A DNA stretch of 64,000 nucleotides. It comes from Corallococcus caeni. Lineage in GTDB: Bacteria; Myxococcota; Myxococcia; Myxococcales; Myxococcaceae. The stretch spans positions 682,001 to 746,000 of the forward strand of contig NZ_BTTW01000002.1 in NCBI RefSeq assembly GCF_036245865.1, given 5' to 3'. A model generated the notes under the pieces. That model saw nothing but the letters and a program-made list of their open reading frames with translations. It was not told the origin of the DNA and made no database searches. This document shows, one piece after another, positions 1 through 9,100 of this stretch; position 1 is the stretch's first letter, and each line of letters starts with the position of its first letter. The translations under genes were made by a program, and so were the position numbers.

Positions 1-1
1 G

Positions 2-1822
2 GACATCCTGGGCTTCGTGGAGGAGGGCGGGGAGGACAACCCGTTCCGGAAGTTCTTCCCCGGCTTCGAGGCGCTGCGGAAGAACGCGGCGGTGTTCCGC
101 AACCACACCATCGCGGCGTCGGCGTGCACGCCCAGCCGCGCGGTCATCTACACGGGGCAGTACGGCACGCGCACGGGCGTCACGCAGACGGACGGCCTGT
201 TCAAGAGCGGCGACGCGGCGGCCTTCCCGTGGCTGTCGGCGCAGGGGATTCCGACGCTGGGGCACTGGTTCCAGAAGGCGGGCTACCACACGCACTACTT
301 CGGCAAGTGGCACGTGAGCAATCCGCCGGACCACTCGTTGAAGCAGTACGGCTTCGACGACTGGGAGCTGTCGTATCCGGAGCCGCACGGGGCCTCCATC
401 AACAACCTGGGCGCGTTCCGCGACGAGGGCTTCGCGGACCTGACGTGCGGCTTCCTGAGGCGGATGGCGCTGGGTGAGCCGTACAACCGGGCGCTCGGGG
501 AGCAGTCCTACGCGGCGCCCCGGGCCGCCGCGCCGAGTGATGAGGCTCAGCCGTGGCTGGCGGTGGCGTCGTTCACCAACCCGCACGACATCGCGACGTA
601 TCCCATCCTGCCGCGGCAGTTGGATCCGAACGGGCCCAAGGTGGGGCCGCTGACGGTGCCGGCGCAGGGGGCGCGGTCGGTGACGCCCACGGCGGGGACG
701 TTCACGGTGCCGCTGAACCCGCTGGGGTTCCCGCAGGACAACGCGGGCGTGCCGACGAACCTGCGCGACACGCTGAAGAACAAGCCGGACTGCCAGCGGG
801 ACTACGCGTACAAGATGGGGCTCGCGCTGTCGTCGAAGACGGGGCTGACGCTGCACCAGGCGAACGAGAACATCGACCCGGTGACGGTGACGTTGAACTC
901 GGGCATCCCGTTCCAGCTGACGCACGACCCGGACAAGGCGGCGGAGCGCTTCCAGCAGTACTACGCGTGGCTCATCCACCTGGTGGACGGGCACATCGCG
1001 CGGGTGCTGCGGACGCTGGACGAGACGGGGCTGCGGGAGAACACGATGGTGGTGTTCCTCTCCGACCACGGCGAGTACGGCGCGGCGCACGGCTACCTGA
1101 TGGAGAAGTGGCACGCGTCCTACCAGGAGGCGCTGCACGTGCCGCTGGTGGTGCAGTTCCCGCAGGAGCAGGCGACGCGGTACATCGACGCGCTGACGAG
1201 CCACGCGGACATCGTGCCCACGGTGCTGGGGTTGGCGGGAATCAGCCGGGAGGAGCAGGCGGCGATCCGCACGGACCTGCGGCTGCACCGTCCGGTGCCG
1301 CCGTTCGTGGGCGCGGACCTGAGCCCGCTGGCGAGGGGCGAGGCGACCACGGTGCTGGAGCCCAACGGCACGCCGCGCGAGGGCGTGCTCTTCGTGACGG
1401 ACGACGAAATCACGGAGCCCCTGCCGCGCACGGGAGACCCGCACCAGGTGCACGACGACGCGCTGTTCGCCGTCTACACGCGCGCGGTGGCGCGGCTGCG
1501 CGAGCAGGGCAAGGTGCCCGGCTTGAAGCAGGGCGCGGTGTGCCAGCCCAACCACGTCCGCTGCGTGCGCACGCCCCGCTGGAAGCTGGCGAGGACGTTC
1601 GACCCGTCCGGGGAGCACGCGGACCAGTGGGAGCTGTATGACCTGGAGACGGATCCGCTGGAGATGGACAACCTGCTCGTCTTCGACCAGCCGTTCCCGA
1701 CGCTGATTGAGTCCCTGCCGCGAGGGCTGTCGCGCGTGGAGGTGGAGGAGGCCGCGCGAGCGACGCATGCGCTGCTGGAGCGGTACGAGGTGGAGAAGCT
1801 GTCGCCGTGGCCGCAGGGTTAG
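2..1822 (+). CDS. Sulfatase-like hydrolase, 5' end outside window
   Basis: Hydrolyses sulfate (or phosphate) esters; the natural substrate cannot be told from the sequence. The open frame runs in from the left edge, so the N-terminal metal-binding segment normally near the start of sulfatases is missing. The formylglycine signature CTPSR lies at about nucleotides 125-139; its cysteine would be converted to formylglycine by a maturation enzyme. Further family motifs are a GKWH segment near 303 and SDHGEYGAAHG in the middle, which carries the conserved Asp-His metal ligands. A WELYDLETDP segment near the C-terminus is typical of type I sulfatases. The visible part is 606 residues, on the long side for the family. 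It converges on the DUF3396 gene and the two stop codons overlap by four bases. Family call is firm, substrate unknown. Confidence 0.9.
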   Translation, partial: DILGFVEEGGEDNPFRKFFPGFEALRKNAAVFRNHTIAASACTPSRAVIYTGQYGTRTGVTQTDGLFKSGDAAAFPWLSAQGIPTLGHWFQKAGYHTHYFGKWHVSNPPDHSLKQYGFDDWELSYPEPHGASINNLGAFRDEGFADLTCGFLRRMALGEPYNRALGEQSYAAPRAAAPSDEAQPWLAVASFTNPHDIATYPILPRQLDPNGPKVGPLTVPAQGARSVTPTAGTFTVPLNPLGFPQDNAGVPTNLRDTLKNKPDCQRDYAYKMGLALSSKTGLTLHQANENIDPVTVTLNSGIPFQLTHDPDKAAERFQQYYAWLIHLVDGHIARVLRTLDETGLRENTMVVFLSDHGEYGAAHGYLMEKWHASYQEALHVPLVVQFPQEQATRYIDALTSHADIVPTVLGLAGISREEQAAIRTDLRLHRPVPPFVGADLSPLARGEATTVLEPNGTPREGVLFVTDDEITEPLPRTGDPHQVHDDALFAVYTRAVARLREQGKVPGLKQGAVCQPNHVRCVRTPRWKLARTFDPSGEHADQWELYDLETDPLEMDNLLVFDQPFPTLIESLPRGLSRVEVEEAARATHALLERYEVEKLSPWPQG

Positions 1823-2745
1823 AGGAACCGGCGGAGCCACCGGTTCGTGTCGCGCCTGTCGAGGGGTAGGTCCTCCCCTTCGTACTGGAAGAGGAAGGGC
1901 TCCATCAGGCGGGCCAGTGCGCGGTACTGTGGGGGAATGGCCTTCGCCTGCGTGTCGATAGGGTCTGGCCATTCATCCAGGGTGACGAGGACGCGGTCAC
2001 CGTCCATGGGGAGCACAGAGACCTTCGGGAAGGGGAGCGCGTTCCGGAGCGCGTCGATGCCGCCCATCTGTCCCAGTAAGGGCTGGCCCAGGAACGTGAG
2101 CCAGGCGGGGCTGAGGGCTTGGGTTCCGAGGATGGAGCCGAAGTCCTCGATGTTGTGAAGGTCCATGCCCGGGTATCGGAGGAGGAGGGCTTCGATCAGC
2201 TCTCCTCTGGAGGCGCTCCAGTGGCTTCCCGGAGAAATGATGGCGAAGCTGGCGTAGCCGAAGCTGAAGGGCAGATCTTCAGCCAGCTCCAGTGCCAGGA
2301 CGCGAAACGAGGCGGCTCCGTTCTCCTGGAGGAGTTCGGTGGGAAACGTGAATGATACCGAGACGAAGGGCGCCTTGCCGAAGGGATTGTCGCTGGACCA
2401 GCCTTCGTATTCGAAGATGTAGCCGCTGGAGACCTCTCCTCCTCCTGGGCTTTCCATCAGCAGCGCACTGCCGCTGTAGTCCGAGGGGCGCTCGATCATC
2501 TGCTGGCGAGCGACCTCCCAGCCTCTGTCGTCGAGTTCCAGGATGTCGCCATCGTCCGCTCCGTACCAACCCAGCGAGCCAGGGGGAATGGTCTGACGAT
2601 AGCGCTGCAACGCACGCCACACCTTCAGCGCGACCTCCTTGTGCTCACGCTGGATGAAGAAGCGGAGGACGACGCCATCGCGGGCTGTGGGAACGGGGGG
2701 CTCGCCTCTCGACCACAGGCGGATGACTGGGTAGTCCTTTGTCAT
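1819..2745 (-). CDS. DUF3396 / type VI immunity-family protein, copy 1
   Basis: A 308-residue protein of the DUF3396 family, found in many myxobacteria next to toxin genes and annotated elsewhere as a type VI-type immunity protein. No signal peptide or membrane segment is visible, so it should be cytoplasmic, where an immunity protein would neutralise a nuclease. It starts with ATG 4 bp after the nuclease frame at 2750-3280. It is a paralogue of the gene at 16640-17575: the C-terminal third is nearly identical, including an exact 79-bp DNA match, while the N-terminal half is clearly diverged. Immunity to the neighbouring nuclease is inferred from family and context only. Confidence 0.8.
   Translation of the reverse strand: MTKDYPVIRLWSRGEPPVPTARDGVVLRFFIQREHKEVALKVWRALQRYRQTIPPGSLGWYGADDGDILELDDRGWEVARQQMIERPSDYSGSALLMESPGGGEVSSGYIFEYEGWSSDNPFGKAPFVSVSFTFPTELLQENGAASFRVLALELAEDLPFSFGYASFAIISPGSHWSASRGELIEALLLRYPGMDLHNIEDFGSILGTQALSPAWLTFLGQPLLGQMGGIDALRNALPFPKVSVLPMDGDRVLVTLDEWPDPIDTQAKAIPPQYRALARLMEPFLFQYEGEDLPLDRRDTNRWLRRFL
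2026..2104. repeat. 79-bp exact direct repeat inside DUF3396 copy 1
   Basis: This stretch is identical to 16871-16949 in the second DUF3396 gene, in the same orientation. Similarity continues on the side encoding the C-terminus but with scattered differences. It marks the DUF3396 genes as recent paralogues or as partners in gene conversion. Confidence 0.9.
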
Positions 2746-2749
2746 GGCG

Positions 2750-3280
2750 TCACCTCTCGATTCCTCTGCGGGGCGAAACGAGCAGGGCCTGTCCCCCCAG
2801 CGCGTCCTGATAGAGGGTTTTCTGAGACATGTCTTCGTAGGGGCTGCCCCGGCCGTAACGCGTCCAGTGCGGGAGATTGCTATCAGGGCAGGGGAACTTG
2901 AAGTCGAGGGTGAGCGCAGCCTTCAACAGGTTGCGGTCGCCGTGAAGCACGAGGTCCGGCTTGAGGGTGCCCCGAAGTTCCTCGGTGCAGCCTTCGGCGA
3001 TGAGTCGTGCTTCCTCCTTCCGGCTGACTGTCTCCACCATCCGGGCGTTCGGGTAGTAGCGGTAGCGCTGCTCGATGCTGAAGGGCGCGGGCCACAGCTC
3101 CTTCAGCACCTGCTCCGCGCATGCCAGGGCGAGCACGTGCTTCCGCTTACCGAGTTGCATGGCCCGGGTGACGGGCTTGCCGCAGCGGTCCGTCTCCACC
3201 ACCTCGGCGCACTCCTGCCGCGTCGGGGCCGGTCCTGGAAGTAGCGCGCGTTTCCCACCTGCTCGGCCTGCACGGCACAC
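2750..3280 (-). CDS. PD-(D/E)XK-like nuclease toxin frame, copy 1
   Basis: This frame encodes a globular domain with a KPDLVLHGD segment followed 15-20 residues later by LDFKFPC, which together look like the PD...(D/E)XK nuclease signature. A nuclease function is inferred from that motif. A GTG start gives 176 residues, but the first ~20 are an out-of-frame reading of the lipoprotein gene that overlaps it by 178 bp. The protein probably once continued from the lipoprotein frame: restoring one G in the CGGCCCC run near 3229 would join NARYFQDR to APTRQECAEVV. As written it must use an internal start, a rare frameshift, or be inactive. The DUF3396 gene follows after 4 bp. The tail after LDFKFPCPDSN differs from copy 2. 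Confidence 0.65.
   Translation of the reverse strand: MCRAGRAGGKRALLPGPAPTRQECAEVVETDRCGKPVTRAMQLGKRKHVLALACAEQVLKELWPAPFSIEQRYRYYPNARMVETVSRKEEARLIAEGCTEELRGTLKPDLVLHGDRNLLKAALTLDFKFPCPDSNLPHWTRYGRGSPYEDMSQKTLYQDALGGQALLVSPRRGIER
3030..3242. repeat. 213-bp exact direct repeat, DISARM left bracket
   Basis: Every base matches 17861-18073, in the same orientation, about 14.8 kb away. The block covers the front of the nuclease frame and the site where lipoprotein and nuclease frames are offset. Flanking sequence is similar but not identical. It is long enough to serve for homologous recombination that would delete or duplicate the whole DISARM operon. Confidence 0.95.
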
Positions 3281-3573
3281 GCGGCGAGCTGCTTCTCGAG
3301 CTCATCCGCATCGTGGTTCTCCTGCATCAACGCGAGCACGGCCGGTGGAATGGCCCGGAGCAGGGGAGACACCATGGCCCGGGTCGCAGCCCGCGCGGAT
3401 GCCTGCTCCGCGACGTAGGCCGCGTGCCGTGCCTTCCCGGCCGTCTCCGTATCCACGAAGCCCAGTTCCCCGTGCCGCGAGTGCCTTGAACCGCCTGCAC
3501 ACGCCGTCAGCAGGGCACAGGCCACCCAGAGGCTCGTCACGGAACGCACGCTCCGGACTCTATCCGGCGTCAC
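3103..3573 (-). CDS. Lipoprotein N-terminal part of toxin cassette, copy 1
   Basis: GTG start, then a basic and hydrophobic signal ending in a lipobox (LTAC, cysteine at about residue 25), so the product should be a lipoprotein exported by Sec or Tat. About 90 residues of alpha-helical sequence follow with an ELEKQLAACAVQAEQ coiled-coil-like segment. From about 3232 on, the frame reads low-complexity Arg/Pro sequence that is an out-of-frame version of the nuclease domain; it ends at 3103. Lipoprotein-nuclease fusions followed by an immunity gene are the design of the SitA/SitI toxins that myxobacteria pass between cells by TraAB outer-membrane exchange; that assignment is an inference. It starts 6 bp after drmC. 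Confidence 0.6.
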   Translation of the reverse strand: MTPDRVRSVRSVTSLWVACALLTACAGGSRHSRHGELGFVDTETAGKARHAAYVAEQASARAATRAMVSPLLRAIPPAVLALMQENHDADELEKQLAACAVQAEQVGNARYFQDRPRRGRSAPRWWRRTAAASPSPGPCNSVSGSTCSPWHARSRC

Positions 3574-3579
3574 GCCGAA

Positions 3580-4266
3580 TCAAGCGACCCGTGAGAACCA
3601 CTCCCCCGTGGAGAACTGGGCCTCCAGCACCGCCGCCAGGTGCGCATCCTCCAGCAGTACCCCCACTTCGATGTTCCGCGTCTGTCCCCGGTCAGTGAAG
3701 TTCGCGGACGTCACGAAGACCCACCGCTCATCCACCACGACGCACTTCGCATGCAGGCTGGCGAAGACGCCCTTCTCAGGGGAGAAGCCGTGGCACTCCG
3801 GGAACGGTGGACCGAAGGGCCAGTGCTCCTGCAGGAATGACGACGCTACCGATGCGCTGGCATAGAGCCGGCAGCCTACGCCCCGCTTGAGGGCTTCATG
3901 CAGCGGCCGCAGGACGTCCGCCGCGTGGTCGAACGCGAACCCGGCCACCAGCACCGTGCTCGTGGCCTTATGGAACAGGTCCGCCAGCACCACCGCCGTG
4001 TCACGGGCGCCGCTCCAGCGGGTCTCCGGCCCCGTCCAGACCAGCTCTGGCCGCCGGGCACTCGCACGCCGTTCCACGAGCAGTGTGTCTAGCAACACGA
4101 GCGTTCCGTCCCGTCCCAGCGCGTTCAACGACTCGGCCTCGCCCGCCAGCGGTTCCAGCCCCTCCCCGCGGAGCGCCAGCCGCGACAACGGAAACCCGAG
4201 CCGCCGTGCGGCGACCCCGGTCCGCAGCCGCTCCAGGTCCAATGTCGCCACGCCGCTCAGGTCCAC
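3580..4266 (-). CDS. drmC: DISARM protein DrmC, phospholipase D-like
   Basis: About 228 residues with one phospholipase-D-type active-site motif near the C-terminus: LHAKCVVVD followed by TSANFTDRG, i.e. HxK(x4)D and a serine/asparagine element. PLD-fold proteins cut phosphodiester bonds and usually need two HKD motifs, so a dimer would complete the site. The GTG start at 4266 overlaps the end of drmB by 10 bp, which suggests coupled translation; a GTG five codons further in is also possible. The frame stays open upstream inside drmB, but that stretch is unlike any PLD protein. DrmC is the last DISARM gene and was reported not to be essential for protection in the system first studied. Confidence 0.87.
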   Translation of the reverse strand: MDLSGVATLDLERLRTGVAARRLGFPLSRLALRGEGLEPLAGEAESLNALGRDGTLVLLDTLLVERRASARRPELVWTGPETRWSGARDTAVVLADLFHKATSTVLVAGFAFDHAADVLRPLHEALKRGVGCRLYASASVASSFLQEHWPFGPPFPECHGFSPEKGVFASLHAKCVVVDERWVFVTSANFTDRGQTRNIEVGVLLEDAHLAAVLEAQFSTGEWFSRVA

Positions 4267-6104
4267 GGCGTCTTCAGGAAGGCGACGTCCTCGTGGCCCA
4301 GAGTGGGCACGACGAGCGCGCGGTCGAGGTACTGGTTGAAGCGCTCGCAGGAGCACTCCGGAAGGAAGAGGCAGCCGTGGCACGCGGCGCCCTCCAGGTC
4401 GCGGTCGTCGCGGCCGGTCGGCTCGTGGTGCGCGCACACGGGGTCGTTGGAGCAGAGCCGCGCGTCCTCCATCGCGCGGGTGAGGTGACGGCCCAACCGC
4501 CGCCCCTCCTCCACCAGTCCGCCCAGCGTGCCCTCCGCGCCCGTGGTGCCCGTCATCAACAGGATGCCTGCCATGGGGACCGCATCGCTGTGAGGTGCGC
4601 AGTACAGACGCTCGCGGATGGAACTCGCGGGGTAGCCACACTCCAGCGCCACCTCGGTCATCAAGAGGTGCGCCAGCGAATGCAGCAGGTAGAGCCGCAC
4701 TCCTGGAAAGGGGAGCTTCGACCCGGAGCCCTGCTTCCAACGCTCCCACCCGGTCTTGAGCACCTCCTCACGTCGTCGCACCGGGGTGGACGTCTCCCAC
4801 GCATGCACCTGCTGCTCGTCGAGCACCAACAGCATGCCCTCGCCCTGCATCTCGGTGACTGGCACCCAGTCCCGGTGCAGCGACATTGGCGCGAGCGCCA
4901 CGTCCAGGTCGTAGCGCCCCTGGAGGTCCTTCGACAGCGGCTCCAGCCGGGTGAAGCCGACCTGGGCCTGCACCTCCCGCAGCCGCCGCGCCAGCACCAC
5001 GCGTTCGACCAGCGACGGCAACCCTTGAGGCTGGGCGATGCGTCGTGCCCAGAAGACCTCCGTGCGGTCCCGGGGCATCTCGCCCGGCTTCTCTTGCGGC
5101 TGCGCTAGGAACTGGAGCCACTCAGCGGTGCGGATTTCAGGGACGGCTTCGGGCGTGTGCTCGCGCTCCGCCGCGATGGCCGCCAGCACCTCCGCATTGG
5201 ACGCGGGGCCCAGCGCTGCCTGGACCTGGGGAATGGTCCGGAATGCAGGGAGGCTCTCCTCGGTGGCGGCCTGGAGGATGCTCCACGCGGACTGCACCTT
5301 TCGCCGGAGCGACTCCGGTTCGGGGATGGTGATGGCGCTGGTGGTCTGCGCGAAGTAGCCGTTGCTGGCGGTGCGGACCAGCAGCCGCTGCTTCTCGTCG
5401 CAGCGCTCCCGGGCCTCCAGGCCCAACCAGGGCCGTTCCCCGTCGCAGCGGTCCTGCTGCTCCTTGTGCGTCATGTCGATGAGGCGCCTGCGCTTGCCGC
5501 ACGTCGAGCACGCGACCTCGATGTCGCTGAAGTCACCGCTCACGCCCTCCTCCAGCTTGAGCTGCGGGGCGTCGCAGGGCTTGCGCTCGTGCATCCACCA
5601 GGACCAGTCAATGTCCGACAGGTGGCCCCGGGGACAAGCCGCGACGAAGCGCACCGGCACACAACGCTCCGGCTTCGCCTCCACGCCCGAGCAGCGGTGG
5701 CGGTACTCCTGGTTCACCCGCTCCAGGCTGTTGGCCTTCACGAGCGCGCGGCAGCGAGGGTTCTGGCAGACGAACCAGCGCGGAAACTCGTACACCTGGA
5801 TGCCGCAGGACTCCGTCGGCTCCCGTTCGTCGCCGGCGGGCGGCTTGCGGAAGGGGGCCTCCTTGCTGAGGGGCCACTTGTTGCGGTGGTAGAGCGGTTC
5901 AACGATCTCCAGCAGCCGCGGCTCGTTGACCACCTCGCCCTGGCCCTTGAGCCGCCAGAAGTCCAGGCCGCCCACGAGGACGGCGTCGTTCAAGAGGTCC
6001 AGCATGCTGCCCGGGCCGAAGGTGGAGACCACCTGGCTCTGGCGCACGCGTCCATCGGGAGGCCGCGTCGAGCGGGCCCTCGTCCACTTCCTACGGTTCG
6101 TCAT
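4257..6104 (-). CDS. drmB: DISARM protein DrmB, DUF1998
   Basis: A 615-residue DUF1998 protein. The N-terminal half has several cysteine pairs (CQNPRC, CPRGH, CSTC) and the C-terminal end a further cluster (CSNDPVCAHH, ACHGC, PECSC), consistent with zinc binding. A helical segment LYLLHSLAHLLMTEVAL precedes the last cluster, as in other DUF1998 proteins. In DISARM, DrmB forms a complex with DrmA and stimulates DNA binding and translocation. The ATG start overlaps the end of drmA by 14 bp. Confidence 0.92.
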   Translation of the reverse strand: MTNRRKWTRARSTRPPDGRVRQSQVVSTFGPGSMLDLLNDAVLVGGLDFWRLKGQGEVVNEPRLLEIVEPLYHRNKWPLSKEAPFRKPPAGDEREPTESCGIQVYEFPRWFVCQNPRCRALVKANSLERVNQEYRHRCSGVEAKPERCVPVRFVAACPRGHLSDIDWSWWMHERKPCDAPQLKLEEGVSGDFSDIEVACSTCGKRRRLIDMTHKEQQDRCDGERPWLGLEARERCDEKQRLLVRTASNGYFAQTTSAITIPEPESLRRKVQSAWSILQAATEESLPAFRTIPQVQAALGPASNAEVLAAIAAEREHTPEAVPEIRTAEWLQFLAQPQEKPGEMPRDRTEVFWARRIAQPQGLPSLVERVVLARRLREVQAQVGFTRLEPLSKDLQGRYDLDVALAPMSLHRDWVPVTEMQGEGMLLVLDEQQVHAWETSTPVRRREEVLKTGWERWKQGSGSKLPFPGVRLYLLHSLAHLLMTEVALECGYPASSIRERLYCAPHSDAVPMAGILLMTGTTGAEGTLGGLVEEGRRLGRHLTRAMEDARLCSNDPVCAHHEPTGRDDRDLEGAACHGCLFLPECSCERFNQYLDRALVVPTLGHEDVAFLKTPWT

Positions 6105-9100
6105 GCGCCACCTCCTCCGCTGCTGCCTTCGGGGCGCGGTAGCCGCCCAGGGGTTGACGTGAAATCCACAGGTGCACGGAGGACTCCACGTCGCGCATGG
6201 ACGTGGGCGCCTCGAACTTGAGCTCGTCCTGGGTGAGGTTGTCGGTCGAGTCCAGGAAGCCGCGCAGCAGGGGCTTGAGTCCTTTTCCCTCCGGGTCGTA
6301 GGGCGAGTACGCGCGTTGGGCGGCGTCCTTCTTGGCCTGCTCGATGATGTTCCGCCAGGAGTCGAGCAGGCTCCTTGCCCGCTGCATCACGATGCGGCTG
6401 GCTCGCTCCGACTCCTCCTTGGGCAATCCGCGCCCGGCGCGTCTGGCCAGCACTTCGAGCGACTCCTCCAGGGCGTCCCGGTGCGCCTGGAGCGACTTCC
6501 ACTCCAGGGGCGCGGTCATGGCGGTGTCGAGCAGCCGGCCCAGCGCCACGACGACGCCGGCCAGGCCCCGGTCGAGCGCGGGCGCGGAGAAGGGCGTCAC
6601 CGAGGTGGCTTCGACGAAGCGGTAGAAAGACTCGTGGTACGTCCCGAAGCGTTCGTAGTGGCTGCGGTCGCGCGGCTTGGCGGCGTTGAGGCACGTCACC
6701 ACGAGGCCGGGCTTGTTCACGTTGCGGCCCACGCGGCTGGACGCCTGGATGTACTCGCTGGTCGTCTTGGGTTGGCCCGCCACGACCATGAGCCCCAGCC
6801 GGTCAATGTCCACGCCGACGGAGATCATGTTGCTGGCGAGCACGACATCAATGCTCTGGGGCTGGCCGTGCGTGAGCTCCAGGCGGTTCTTCGCGGCCTT
6901 GATGTCGGCGGTCTTCTCACGGCTGGTCAGCTCGATGGGCTCGCCGCGGATGGTCCGCCCCTGGTACCAGGGGTGCTCGGCCTCGCTGTCGAAGTCCTCG
7001 GGCCGGCGCCGGACGCGGTCCATCACCAGCCGGCGCACCTCGTCCTCGACGAGCCGGCGCATGCCGCCCAGCTCGCGCAGGCTGTTGAAGTAGCCGACGA
7101 GCGTCAGGTACGGGTCGGCGCTCGGGGCGCCGTGGAGGTGTTCACCGCGCGCGGCGGCAGCGAGCACGCTGACGTAGACGCGCAGCAGGATGGCCTTCAT
7201 GGGCCGGCCAGGTGCCGCTACGCCCACGTACTGGCGCGCGCCCTTCTTTCCCACGGAGGCGAAGAAGGTCTCGGAGGCGTCCACGCCGGGCGGCGGGAAG
7301 AGCGCCACGTCCCGTCCATAGAGGCGGCTCACCTGCTGCCGCGAGCGGCGGACCGTGGCCGTGGAGGCCACCAGCTTCGCCCGGGGCGCGAGCGTCAGGA
7401 CGGCGCCCTCGTAGAGCCCCACCATGGACCCCAGGGGCCCGGAGATGAGGTGCAGTTCGTCCTGCACGATGAGCTCCGGGGGACGCAGCCCCTTGGGGAG
7501 CGTCACGAGCGCCGCCTTCAGGTCCGCGGCGTCGTCGCACGGGCCCACGAAGCGCTTGCCGGTGCGGCCCAGGGCGCGGCCGAAGAGGAGCCCCGTCTCA
7601 CCGCGCCAGGGCAGCATGGCGAACTTGTCCACCGTGGCGACAAGGAAGCATGGCAGCTCGCGGTAGATCTGCTCGTCGACGAAGAGGACGGGGAGCCCTT
7701 CCGGGTTGCGGCCCAGGTTGAAGGCGCACGCGATGTTCGCGCAGCCGACCAGCACCTCCTCGGGCCTGGACTTGGAGGGGCGGAGGATGAAGCACTCCCG
7801 CTCGAAGGGAGTGGCGCACCAGGGGCAGGTGGCAAGCGGGAAGGGAGACTGGGCGCGAGCGCTGTTGTCGTTCTTGTACTCGGTGATCTGCGTCGCCACC
7901 TGCTCCAGCGTGTTGGCGGTGGCGGAGCGGCCGACCCACAGGCCAATCGAGAAGCGCACCACTCCCAGGCGCTTTGGCTCCTGCTGGCGGAGCACGTCGA
8001 GTGCGCAGATGAGCGTCGCCGCGCGGCCCAGCTGGTCGAGCGTGAGCAGCCGCAGCGTGTAGCGCAGCAGCACGGCAACGCCCAGGCCGCCGTGGGGATG
8101 TGACTGGCCGCGGAGGCGGCGCAGGAGCAGGGTGAAGGCGATGAGCCCCAGGTAGGCCTGTGTCTTTCCGCCGCCGGTGGGGAAGAAGATGAGCTCCACG
8201 AGCTCTCGGTCCGCGTGGGCTTCGTCCTCGACGGAGGGGAGGTTGAGCAGGATGAAGGCGAGCTGGAAGAGGCGCCACTCGGGAGCGTGCTCCGGCCGGG
8301 CCTTGCGCTCGGCCTGGGCCATGACGCTGTTCATCCAGCGGAAGGCGTCGAAGGCAAGCGGCTCGCGCTCAAGGAGCTGGATGCCCTCCTCGATGCGGGT
8401 GGCCGCGCGGTGGGCCCGGCGGACGAGCTCCTCCCGCGTCTCCTGTCGGCGTTCGCTGCCCACGTCGATGGCGGCCTGGGTGTTCACCCAGTCGCGGTAG
8501 GCCCGCACCAGGGGGCTCAAGGCCTCCGTGGCCTCCGAGGGGGTCGTGAACGCGGCGAGCTGTTCCATCCGCACGGTGACTTCGGGGATGCGGCGCGCTT
8601 CGACGGGGAGCACTTCCACGCGCGGCAGCCAGTCCGTTTCCACGCGGGTGACCGGCATGGCTGTGGATGGGATGCGTACGGAGACGCCGTGGCCCACGGC
8701 CCACTGCTGGCGGTGGCGGAACTGGAGGTCGTTGACGCGATCGTCATCGTCCTCGCTCCTGGCATCGCTTGCGTCCTGCCGGCCGACGAAGCCCTGGGCG
8801 CACTCCAGGGCAAGGTGGGTCTGGAAGGCATAGGCCTCGTCACGCTCAACGGCGGTGCTGGTGGGCGGGCGTGCATTCACCAGGAAGATGGCGACAGCCA
8901 GCTCTCCTTCGGGCGTCTTCTCCACGTGGCCTTCCAGGCGCAGGCCCCGGCTGTCCTGGAGGTTCACGCCTTCCCGCAGCACCGCGTCGTGGAGGGAGAG
9001 GGTGACGGTGCGTTGGTGGAAGGTCCGGCTCCACTGCTTGCGCTCATCGACCTCGATGCGCTGGTAGTCCGCCCAGCAGACGTGCGCGGTGAGTTGAGAC

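Noticed and set aside
3225-3245. Programmed -1 frameshift joining lipoprotein and nuclease
   Set aside because: No X-XXY-YYZ slippery heptamer or clear downstream structure fits; a shared one-base deletion is simpler, and both copies are in an identical block.
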